A stretch of DNA of 64,000 bases from Archangium sp. (GTDB lineage Bacteria > Myxococcota > Myxococcia > Myxococcales > Myxococcaceae), in NCBI GenBank assembly GCA_030681645.1, contig JAUXRX010000017.1:124001-188000 (forward strand), read 5' to 3'. The translations under genes were made by a program, and so were the position numbers. Positions 54,926 through 62,396 of this stretch are shown in pieces. Every line of letters starts with the position of its first letter. Within the stretch, counting starts at the first letter, position 1. The notes beneath the pieces are model-generated. The model was given only the letters and a program-made list of their open reading frames with translations, did no database searches and was not told the origin of the DNA.

Positions 54926-55260
54926 GCGCGCCGACGACGAAGAGGAAGCCCCGCAGTCCGAAGGCGTCTTCGCCCCGGCCTCGCGCCCCGCCCCGGCCGA
55001 TCGCGCTGCGGCTCTACGTCGCGGGGGCCTCTCCCAACTCGCTGGCCGCGATCCACAACCTGAAGAGCATTCACGCGCGGATCGATGGAGCCCGCTTCGA
55101 GGTCGAGATGGTCGACGTCCTCCGCGAGCCCGACCGCGGCCTGGCTGATGGGATCCTGGTGACGCCCACGCTGGTCAGGGTCTGGCCGCTGCCCCGGTGC
55201 CGCGTGCTCGGCGATCTCCGTGACGTCGAACTCGTGGTGCGTTGCCTGGGGCTCGAGTGA
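54922..55260 (+). CDS. kaiB: KaiB-like protein
   Basis: A 112-residue protein with a basic Pro-rich N-terminal extension of about 27 residues, then a KaiB domain: LRLYVAGASPNSLAAIHNLKSIH, FEVEMVDVLREPDRG, DGILVTPTLVRVWPLP and LGDLRDVELVV. The DGILVTPTL segment corresponds to the conserved KaiB cis-proline region. The start is GTG. It overlaps kaiC and the kinase gene by four bases each (GTGA), so the three are translationally coupled. No kaiA is present. Confidence 0.85.
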   Translation: MSAPTTKRKPRSPKASSPRPRAPPRPIALRLYVAGASPNSLAAIHNLKSIHARIDGARFEVEMVDVLREPDRGLADGILVTPTLVRVWPLPRCRVLGDLRDVELVVRCLGLE

Positions 55261-56912
55261 GCGCCAGGCGGCTTCCACAGGTCCGCAACCGCGTCGACGA
55301 GCTGGAACAGCAGCTCGAGGAAGCGCGGGCGGCCTTCAGCGCCCTGGCGGCCGGCCAGGTGGACTCGATCACCCGGTCAGACGGCCCCGTGCTCTTGCGC
55401 GCCGCCCAGGAAGCGCTGCGGAACTCGGAAGAGAACTTCCGCGCGCTCATCGAACAGCTCCCCGACCAGGTCTGGGTGCACCGCCACGGGCGCGTCATCT
55501 ACGTGAACCTGAACACGCTGCGCACGCTGGGCTACGCCAGCGAGGACCTGATCGGCCGCGAGCTGATCGACCTCGTCGTGCCCGAAGATCGGCCGGGGGT
55601 CGCTGCGCGCATCGCCGCGGGCTGTGCCATCGGAGAGACGCTGCCTCGCTACGAGGTGCGGCTGCTCCGTCGCGATGGCGCGGCCGTGACCTTCGAGATC
55701 AGCCCGCGGGGCGTGCTCTTCGACGGGGTGCCGGCGACGCTCAAGGTCGCTCACGACGTCACCCACCGCAAAGAGCTCGAGGCCCAGCTCGTCGTCGCCG
55801 ATCGCATGGCTTCCCTGGGCATGCTCGCCGCCGGCGTGGCGCACGAGATCAACAACCCGCTCGCCTGGGTGATCGCCAACCTCAACTTCGTCGCCGAGGA
55901 ACTCGCGGAAGTGAAGGACCGCCCCGTGGGGGCCGCGTGCGGCGAGGCGCTCAGCGAGGCGATGGACGGGGCCCAGCGGGTGCGGGGCATCGTTCGCGAC
56001 CTCAAGGCCTTCTCGCGCTCGGAAGACGGGCAGCGGGGCCCGGTCGACCTGCACCGGCTGCTCGACTCCACGGCCAACATGGCCGCCAACGAGATCCGCC
56101 ACAGCGCGCGCCTGGTGAAGGACTACTCGCTGGCCCCGCTCGTCGTCGAAGGCAACGAGTCGCGGCTGAGCCAGGTCTTCCTCAATCTCCTCGTCAACGC
56201 GGCGCAGGCCATTCCCGAGGGGGCGGCCGATATGAACGAGATCCGGCTCACCACGCGCCGTGAGCCCGACGGCCGCGTGCTGGCCGAGGTGCGCGACACG
56301 GGCCCGGGCATGAGCCCCCAGGTGCTCGCTCGCATGTTCACGCCCTTCTTCACCACCAAGCCCAGGGGCATCGGCACCGGGCTGGGCCTCTCGATCTGTC
56401 ACAAGATCGTCGGGGCGCACGGCGGCGAGATCCGGGTGGTGAGCGAGGAAGGCAAGGGCTCGGCCTTCCGGGTCTGGCTGCCCGCGGCCGCTGCCCAGCC
56501 CGAGGTCGCGCAGCCCCTGCGCCTGGCCGCCTCGGGCGCACAGAGGGGCCGGGTGCTCGTGATCGACGACGAGCCGCTGCTGCGCAGCGCGCTTCAGCGG
56601 GTGCTCTCGCGCCACCACGAGGTGATCGCGGTCGGGGGTGGGCTCGAGGCGATGGACCTGCTGGCGACCGACCAGCACTTCGACGTCATCCTCTGCGATC
56701 TGATGATGCCGCAGGTGTCGGGTGCGCAGTTCTTCGAACAGCTCAGCGTCGCGCATCCCGAGCTGGCGCCGCGCGTGGTCTTCGTCTCGGGCGGTGCCTT
56801 CACCGACAGCGCGAGGAAGTTCCTCGACGAGACGCCCAACCTGCGGCTCGACAAGCCCTTTGACGTGAGCCAGATCCTCGCGGTGATCACGCGGCTCCTC
56901 GCGCGCGGCTGA
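55257..56912 (+). CDS. PAS-domain hybrid histidine kinase with C-terminal receiver
   Basis: A 551-residue soluble hybrid kinase. Order: short coiled coil (residues 5-35), PAS domain (about 58-170; FRALIEQLPDQVWVHRHGRVIYVN), HisKA with His196 (LAAGVAHEINNPLAW), HATPase_c (DTGPGMSP, GTGLGLSI), and a receiver (VLVIDDEPLL ... VILCDLMMPQVSG) with a single acceptor Asp. The start is GTG overlapping the kaiB stop. Its coupling to kaiC and kaiB marks it as the likely output or input kinase of this module, in the place that SasA holds in cyanobacteria. Confidence 0.9.
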   Translation: MSARRLPQVRNRVDELEQQLEEARAAFSALAAGQVDSITRSDGPVLLRAAQEALRNSEENFRALIEQLPDQVWVHRHGRVIYVNLNTLRTLGYASEDLIGRELIDLVVPEDRPGVAARIAAGCAIGETLPRYEVRLLRRDGAAVTFEISPRGVLFDGVPATLKVAHDVTHRKELEAQLVVADRMASLGMLAAGVAHEINNPLAWVIANLNFVAEELAEVKDRPVGAACGEALSEAMDGAQRVRGIVRDLKAFSRSEDGQRGPVDLHRLLDSTANMAANEIRHSARLVKDYSLAPLVVEGNESRLSQVFLNLLVNAAQAIPEGAADMNEIRLTTRREPDGRVLAEVRDTGPGMSPQVLARMFTPFFTTKPRGIGTGLGLSICHKIVGAHGGEIRVVSEEGKGSAFRVWLPAAAAQPEVAQPLRLAASGAQRGRVLVIDDEPLLRSALQRVLSRHHEVIAVGGGLEAMDLLATDQHFDVILCDLMMPQVSGAQFFEQLSVAHPELAPRVVFVSGGAFTDSARKFLDETPNLRLDKPFDVSQILAVITRLLARG

Positions 56913-57026
56913 GGGTGCCACCTCCAGTGAACAGGAAGGTGGGGTCCAGCCGCTCCACATCGAGCGGGGTCCCGGTGGGGTTTCGGGCGGTTGGGTGGCG
57001 GCATCGCCCTTGCTCGAGCGAGCCGC

Positions 57027-59192
57027 ATGCGCGCGCTCGTGGTGGCTGGCTCCTTCCTGCTGATCGCCTGTGAGGGCCAGGTCGGCGAGCTCGGAGACCA
57101 GGGCGGCTCCAACACCGTCGTCATCCGCGACCGGAGCGGCCCCGAGGTGGTCTCCTTCACCTGCGCGGCCAGCACCGTGGCGACGCGCGAGGCGCTCACC
57201 TGCAGCGTCGAGGCGCGTCACCCCACCCAGGAAGCGCTGCGCTGCACGCTGGAAGTGGAAGGCCCCTCGACCTCGCTCGCGGCGAACGGGGTGTTGGGTG
57301 ACTGCACGACGGTGCGCAGCACGTCACTTCGTTTCTCCAGCCCCGGCGTCGCGCACCTCACGCTCAACGTCCTCGATGCGCAAGATCGCGCGGCCACCCG
57401 CACCATCACGGTGCAGGTGACGGGCCTGCCCAACCAGCCGCCCGAGGTGGTGGGGCTCACCGCCTCGCGCACCTCCGGCGTGGCGCCGCTGCAGACGACG
57501 CTGTCCTGGACCTCCACCGATCCCGAAGGTGACGCGGTGAGCTGCGCGCTCGACGTGGGCGCCGATGGCACCATCGACGAGCCGGTCGTCGACTGCGCCA
57601 CCTGGACGCTCGCCCTGCGCACGGTGGGCGCGATCCCGGTGAAGGTGATCGCCACCGACAGCGGAGGCCTCACCAGCGATCGCACGGTGACGATCACCGT
57701 CGCGCCCCCGACGGCGGACCTGCGCATCGCCTCGGTCGAGTTCGGCCAGACGGTGATGAAGGCCGGGCTCGAGCTGGTGAAGGACAAGCCGGCGCTGCTG
57801 CGCGTGACCGTGCTGGCGAACGAAGGGGCGATGGCCACGGTGGTCGAGGTCGAGGCGAAGCAGGGTTCGACCGTGCTCGGCACGCAGCGGCTCACCGGCC
57901 CCGCGGTGGTGCCGTTGACCGCGACGCCCGCCGATCTCTCGAAGTCCTTCCGCTTCATGATGCCGCGCGCGTGGGTGGTGGAAGGGCTCACGCTGAGCAT
58001 CAAGGTCGACCCGGAAGACGCGACGCTCGAGGCTGACGAGACGAACAACGCGCAGGTGCTCAGCCCGATGATGGGCCGGGACAACGTGCTGCACCTCACC
58101 GCGGTGCCGATCGCGATCGGCGCGCAGACCGGCCAGCCCCTCGAGCTCAACGACACCATCACCGCGTTGTGGCCGGTGAAGTCGGTCGATCAGCAGAGCC
58201 GCGCGCCGTACACCTTCACCGGTACGCTCTCGTCGACCAGCACTCAGGGCTGGGCGCAGCTGCTGGGCGAGCTGGCGCAGGTGCAGGGCGCCGATGGCAG
58301 CAGTCGCGCGTACTACGGCTTCATCCCCGGCGGCGGAGGCGGCATCGCGGGCCTCGGCTACGTCGGCCAGCACGTGGCGATCGGGCTCGACGGCTACGCG
58401 ACGGTCGCGGCGCACGAGCTCGGCCACAACTTCGGCATCAACCACGCTCCCTGTGGTGGCGCGGCCGGGGCGGACCCTTCGTATCCGTACCCCAATGCGC
58501 AGTTGGGGAGCTGGGGCTTCAACGGCTCGCAGTTGCTCTCGCCCACCTCGCACGTGGACGTCATGAGCTACTGCTCGAGCGTCTGGGTGAGCGACTACAA
58601 CTACGAGAAGGCGCAGCAGCACATGGAAGGCCGCCGGACGTTCGACCCCACCGCGGTCCTGCCGGCGATCATCCCGGAAGATTCGGTGCTGATCTCCGGG
58701 CGCCTCACCTCGAACGGGGCGACGCTGTCACCGGTCTACCGGGTGAACGCCGTGCCGACCGCGCAAGTCGATTCGGACACGCGGCTGCGGATCGCCACGG
58801 TCGAGGGCCGCCACCTCGAGGTGCCGGTGACGCTGCTGCGCCCGGCCGAGGGTGACGAGCTGCACTTCTTCGCGGTGATCCCCTGGCCGGGCGAGCTCAC
58901 GAGGGTCTCGGTTTCACGTGCTGGCGTGGTGCTGGCGTCACGCGACGGGAGCTCGCCCCTCGACGCCCGGGCCCAGGTGCAACGGGTGGACGCGAACACG
59001 ATCCGCGTCGCCTGGCCGGGAGGGGCCACGGCGACCATCGCGCACCTCGGCGCCGTGCGGACGACGCTCACCATCGGCGCGAGCGGAGGCACCGCGCTCC
59101 TTCGCACCGACGGACTCGAGGGAGGTCAGGTGGAAGTGAGCCTGTCGACCGGGCTCAAGACGACGCGCACTTTGCTCCCTCTCCCCCTCTGA
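57027..59192 (+). CDS. Secreted zinc metallopeptidase lipoprotein with PKD/CARDB-like domains
   Basis: A 721-residue predicted lipoprotein (MRALVVAGSFLLIAC, lipidated at Cys15). Two PKD/Ig-like domains (about 30-235; PPEVVGLTASRTSGVAPLQTTLSWTSTDPEGD) and a CARDB-like domain (LRIASVEFGQTVMKAGLELVKDKPALLRV) precede a metzincin catalytic core: HELGHNFGINH at 463-473 with the three His ligands and catalytic Glu, and a Met-turn in HVDVMSYC. A C-terminal beta domain follows. The last residues (LLPLPL) and the stop codon are encoded by a family A repeat. A half-copy of repeat B is translated near residue 80. Confidence 0.8.
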   Translation: MRALVVAGSFLLIACEGQVGELGDQGGSNTVVIRDRSGPEVVSFTCAASTVATREALTCSVEARHPTQEALRCTLEVEGPSTSLAANGVLGDCTTVRSTSLRFSSPGVAHLTLNVLDAQDRAATRTITVQVTGLPNQPPEVVGLTASRTSGVAPLQTTLSWTSTDPEGDAVSCALDVGADGTIDEPVVDCATWTLALRTVGAIPVKVIATDSGGLTSDRTVTITVAPPTADLRIASVEFGQTVMKAGLELVKDKPALLRVTVLANEGAMATVVEVEAKQGSTVLGTQRLTGPAVVPLTATPADLSKSFRFMMPRAWVVEGLTLSIKVDPEDATLEADETNNAQVLSPMMGRDNVLHLTAVPIAIGAQTGQPLELNDTITALWPVKSVDQQSRAPYTFTGTLSSTSTQGWAQLLGELAQVQGADGSSRAYYGFIPGGGGGIAGLGYVGQHVAIGLDGYATVAAHELGHNFGINHAPCGGAAGADPSYPYPNAQLGSWGFNGSQLLSPTSHVDVMSYCSSVWVSDYNYEKAQQHMEGRRTFDPTAVLPAIIPEDSVLISGRLTSNGATLSPVYRVNAVPTAQVDSDTRLRIATVEGRHLEVPVTLLRPAEGDELHFFAVIPWPGELTRVSVSRAGVVLASRDGSSPLDARAQVQRVDANTIRVAWPGGATATIAHLGAVRTTLTIGASGGTALLRTDGLEGGQVEVSLSTGLKTTRTLLPLPL

Positions 59193-59219
59193 AGGGGGAG
59201 AGGGTTGGGGTGAGGGGCG
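59174..59219. repeat. Family A repeat, copy 9, overlapping a stop codon
   Basis: CTCCCTCTCCCCCTCTGAAG then GGGGAGAGGGTTGGGGTGAG GGGCG. Its TGA ends the metallopeptidase gene, so the repeat supplies the C-terminus. It fills the gap to the convergent lipoprotein gene. Confidence 0.8.
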
Positions 59220-59224
59220 ACGCA

Positions 59225-59608
59225 CTACTGACACGAACAGCGACCAGCGCTGCACTTGCCGAGCTCTTCAATCGACTTGCCCGCCACGCACGCCGAGCAC
59301 GCCGACTCGACGAACACGCCCGCGTCAGCGCTCACCGACCAGAAGCAGCCCACGATGCGGCCATCGAAGGTGCAGGTGCCGTACGTCTCCGCCACCTTCG
59401 GACACGCGTCGCCGCTGGCGGCGCCCTTCCAGTCGCACTTTCCGCCCGAGCACGAAGGGCAGGGATACCCGGCCCACTTCGAGCCCTCGCACACGAGGAG
59501 CGTCTTTCCGCCCGAGCACTCGACGGCGTTGGGCGTGGAGCAGGGTGAGCCCTCGCTCGAGCCGCAGGCCGAGACCACCACTGCCACCAGGAACAGGATG
59601 ATGCGCAT
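59225..59608 (-). CDS. Cysteine-rich small lipoprotein
   Basis: A 127-residue protein: signal MRIILFLVAVVVSAC with lipobox VSAC. The mature part has about 18 cysteines, suggesting a heavily disulfide-bonded surface protein. It resembles the 91-residue lipoprotein at 6.2-6.5 kb in type, but the two do not align convincingly. It lies 11 bases after the ArsA-like gene and may be co-transcribed with it. Confidence 0.62.
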   Translation of the reverse strand: MRIILFLVAVVVSACGSSEGSPCSTPNAVECSGGKTLLVCEGSKWAGYPCPSCSGGKCDWKGAASGDACPKVAETYGTCTFDGRIVGCFWSVSADAGVFVESACSACVAGKSIEELGKCSAGRCSCQ

Positions 59609-59619
59609 GGCCGGGCGGC

Positions 59620-60519
59620 TTAGCAGAGCAGCGCGAGGTTCTTCGACGCTTCGGTGCCCACGCCCTCGACCTCGGCCAGCACCACCGAACCCTGCGGGTG
59701 CTTCTCGCGCAGCAACTCGAGGGCCGTGCGCGCCCGCTCGATGCGCTTCATTTCGCGCGCGCCGAACACCAGCGCAGGCAGCGCCTCGCCGAGCGCCGCC
59801 CGTTCTTCGCTCGAGAACGGATCAGCCGGCACCCGGTTCACCACGATCGCCGACACGGGCAGCTTGTGCTTCGCCAGGCCCTTCTCCAGTTCCATCGCCT
59901 CGGTCACCGGGAGCGTCTCGGGCAGGGTGACGATCACGCACGCGGTGATCGCGGGGTCGGTGAGGAACGTCACGCCCTCGTGCGCGGCCCGGTAGATCGG
60001 CCCGCCGGGGATGACGCGGGTGAGGAACTCCGGAATCTGCGCCAGCGCCAGCGCGTGGCCCGTCGCCGGCGAGTCGATGATGCACACGTCGAACATCGGC
60101 CCGCCCGCCGGGTGCTTCCGCTTCGCCAGATCGAGCATGCGGTACATCACGCCCATGTCCGAGAAGCCCGGCGCCGCCGAGAGGAACTTCTTGAGCCCCT
60201 GGCTGCGCATCGCCGTGTCGGCCAGCAGCTTCAGGGGCAGCGCGTCTTGCAGGAAGCGCAGGTGGCCCATGGTGGGCGTCAGCAGCGTCACCCAGAGGTT
60301 CTCGCTCACCAGCAGCGGCTCTTCGGTGGGCTTCGGGCCGCCCAGCGCCTCGTAGAGCTGGGAAGGCGTGTCGGCGTTCGGGACGATCTCGGCGAGGAGG
60401 ACCCGCTGGCCGCGCTGGCTGAAGCCCCGCCCGAGCGCCGCGGTGACCGTCGTCTTTCCCACGCCGCCTTTGCCGGTGACGATGATGCATCGGCGCTGCA
60501 CGAGATCGAGGAGAGACAT
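59620..60519 (-). CDS. ArsA/GET3 family ATPase, copy 2
   Basis: A 299-residue ATPase with Walker A GKGGVGKT at 16-23, then VLLAEIVPNADTPSQLYEALGG and the DVCIIDSPATGHALAL motif. It belongs to the same broad ArsA/GET3 group as the gene at 51.9 kb but is shorter and has AEI in place of TIDP in the switch. The two may form a heteromeric or functional pair, separated here by the kai and metallopeptidase genes on the other strand. Confidence 0.83.
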   Translation of the reverse strand: MSLLDLVQRRCIIVTGKGGVGKTTVTAALGRGFSQRGQRVLLAEIVPNADTPSQLYEALGGPKPTEEPLLVSENLWVTLLTPTMGHLRFLQDALPLKLLADTAMRSQGLKKFLSAAPGFSDMGVMYRMLDLAKRKHPAGGPMFDVCIIDSPATGHALALAQIPEFLTRVIPGGPIYRAAHEGVTFLTDPAITACVIVTLPETLPVTEAMELEKGLAKHKLPVSAIVVNRVPADPFSSEERAALGEALPALVFGAREMKRIERARTALELLREKHPQGSVVLAEVEGVGTEASKNLALLC

Positions 60520-60570
60520 CAGGCGCGGCGAGGCTAGTCGATGTGGTGCCGGGGCTTGGGCAAAAGCGTC

Positions 60571-60630
60571 CCTCGACTTCGCTCGGGATGAACGGAGCGG
60601 GCCGGCCGTTCACCCCGAGCGGAGTCGAGG
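60571..60630. repeat. Family B inverted repeat, copy 2
   Basis: Two 25-base arms (60571-60595 and 60606-60630), CCTCGACTTCGCTCGGGATG AACGG and its near-complement, with a 10-base loop. The same arms occur in the composite repeat at 7.5 kb. It lies in the divergent gap between the ArsA-like ATPase and serC. Confidence 0.8.
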
Positions 60631-60704
60631 GGCCACTGCGCTGGTGAGCGGAACGCTCGTCTGTGCTGGCGCTCGCGGGCGTCCCCGCTACATTGCTGGC
60701 CGAT

Positions 60705-61793
60705 ATGCGCGCCATCAACTTCAGCGCCGGACCCGCTGGCCTCCCGCTCCCTGCTCTCGAGAAAGCCCGGGACGAGCTCCTCGACTACGCCGGCACCGGC
60801 ATGTCGATCATGGAACAGTCCCACCGCGACAAGCCCTACGAGGCCGTCCACCAGGACGCCACCGCCCGGCTGGTGAAGCTGCTCGGCATCCCCGACACGC
60901 ACACCGTGCTCTGGCTCACCGGCGGGGCGTCGGCCCAGTTCGCGTTGATCCCGATGAACTTCCTGCCCGCGGGGAAGAGCGCCGACTACGTGATGACCGG
61001 CGTGTGGAGCGAGAAGGCCCTCGACGAGGCGAAGCTCGTGGGCACGCCGCGCATCGCTGCCACCACCCGCGGCGCCGACGGCAAGTACATCCGCGTGCCC
61101 ACCCAGGCCGAGGTGAAGTTCGACCCCGCCGCGACCTACGTGCACTCGACGTCGAACAACACCATCTACGGCACCCAGTTCCACACCCTGCTCGACACCG
61201 GCAAGGTGCCGCACGTCTGCGACATGAGCTCGGACTTCATGTGGCGCCCGCTCGACGTGAGCAGGTTCGACTTCATCTACGCCGGCGCCCAGAAGAACCT
61301 CGGGCCGTCAGGCGTGCTCGTCGCGATCGCCCGGAAGGACTTCCTCGCCCAGGGCCGCAAGGACATCCCGAAGATCTTCCGCTACCAGACGCACGCCGAG
61401 GCCGACTCGCTCTACAACACGCCCCCCACGCTCGCGATCTACCTGGTGCGCAACGTGCTCGAGTGGATGGAAGGGCAGGGTGGGCTCCCGGGCATGGAGC
61501 AGCGCAACCGGAAGAAGGCCGAGCTGCTCTACGGCGCGCTCGACCAGCTGAGCGGCTTCTACACGGCGCCAGTCGAGAAGGCCTCTCGCTCGGTGATGAA
61601 CATCGTCTTCCGCTGCCCGTCGGAGGCGCTCGACGCCACCTTCGTGGCCGACGCAAAGAAGGCCAACATGATCGGGCTCAAGGGCCATCGGACCGCGGGT
61701 GGAATACGGGTCTCTGCGTACAATGCCGTCTCGGTTCAGGACATCGAGGTCCTCGTGTCCTTCATGGAGCAGTTCGCGAAGTCCCACGGTTGA
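60705..61793 (+). CDS. serC: Phosphoserine aminotransferase
   Basis: PLP-dependent enzyme of the serine pathway, converting 3-phosphohydroxypyruvate and glutamate to phosphoserine. The 362 residues fit Ser[42 protein letters not shown] at the N-terminus, the PLP lysine in [14 protein letters not shown], and [18 protein letters not shown] at the C-terminus. The ATG at 60705 matches the family; an upstream in-frame ATG has no support. The frame directly precedes a small exported protein gene. Confidence 0.96.
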   Translation: MRAINFSAGPAGLPLPALEKARDELLDYAGTGMSIMEQSHRDKPYEAVHQDATARLVKLLGIPDTHTVLWLTGGASAQFALIPMNFLPAGKSADYVMTGVWSEKALDEAKLVGTPRIAATTRGADGKYIRVPTQAEVKFDPAATYVHSTSNNTIYGTQFHTLLDTGKVPHVCDMSSDFMWRPLDVSRFDFIYAGAQKNLGPSGVLVAIARKDFLAQGRKDIPKIFRYQTHAEADSLYNTPPTLAIYLVRNVLEWMEGQGGLPGMEQRNRKKAELLYGALDQLSGFYTAPVEKASRSVMNIVFRCPSEALDATFVADAKKANMIGLKGHRTAGGIRVSAYNAVSVQDIEVLVSFMEQFAKSHG

Positions 61794-61810
61794 TCACCCG
61801 GAGTCTCCAC

Positions 61811-62356
61811 ATGAAGCGCTTCTTCCTCTTCGCCGCCCTCATCGCCCTGCCGGCCTTCGCCGCCGAGTTCGAGGGCGTCACCTCCGCGGACTCGATCACC
61901 GTCGACGGCAAGACCCTCACGCTCAACGGCATGGGCCTGCGCCGGAAGTTCATCGTCAACGTCTACGTGGGCTCGCTCTACCTCGAGCACACCTCGAAGA
62001 ACGCGGCCGACATTCTCAAGGCCGACGAGGTGCGCCGCATGGAGATGAAGATGCTCCGCGACGTCGACAAGAAGGCGATGGTCGAGGCGATCATGACGGG
62101 CGTCGAGAAGGCCACGGGCGACAAGTTCGCCACCTACAAGCCGCGCCTCGACAAGTTCATCGAGAAGTTCTCCGACCTGAAGAAGGGCGAGGTCTTCGTG
62201 CTCCAGTACACCCCGGGCAAGGGCTCGCGGGTCGAGGGCGCGAAGGACGCGGCGGTCGCCGAGGGCAAGGACTTCGCCGACGCCCTCTTCTCGGTGTGGA
62301 TCGGCTCGAACCCGGTCGATGACGGCCTGAAGAAGGGACTTCTCGGCGGGAAGTGA
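61811..62356 (+). CDS. Exported chalcone-isomerase-like protein
   Basis: A 181-residue protein with a cleavable signal peptide (MKRFFLFAALIALPAFAAEF). The mature part resembles the bacterial chalcone isomerase-like domain: TLTLNGMGLRRKFIVNVYVGSLYLEH, then MKMLRDVDKKAMVEAIMTG and VLQYTPGKGSRVEG. The bacterial family has no established enzyme activity and may bind fatty acids or other lipids. It follows serC by 17 bases and may share its transcript. Confidence 0.8.
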   Translation: MKRFFLFAALIALPAFAAEFEGVTSADSITVDGKTLTLNGMGLRRKFIVNVYVGSLYLEHTSKNAADILKADEVRRMEMKMLRDVDKKAMVEAIMTGVEKATGDKFATYKPRLDKFIEKFSDLKKGEVFVLQYTPGKGSRVEGAKDAAVAEGKDFADALFSVWIGSNPVDDGLKKGLLGGK

Positions 62357-62396
62357 GTGTTAGGAAGCCTCCCGCTTGCTCCCGGAGGTTTCCCAA

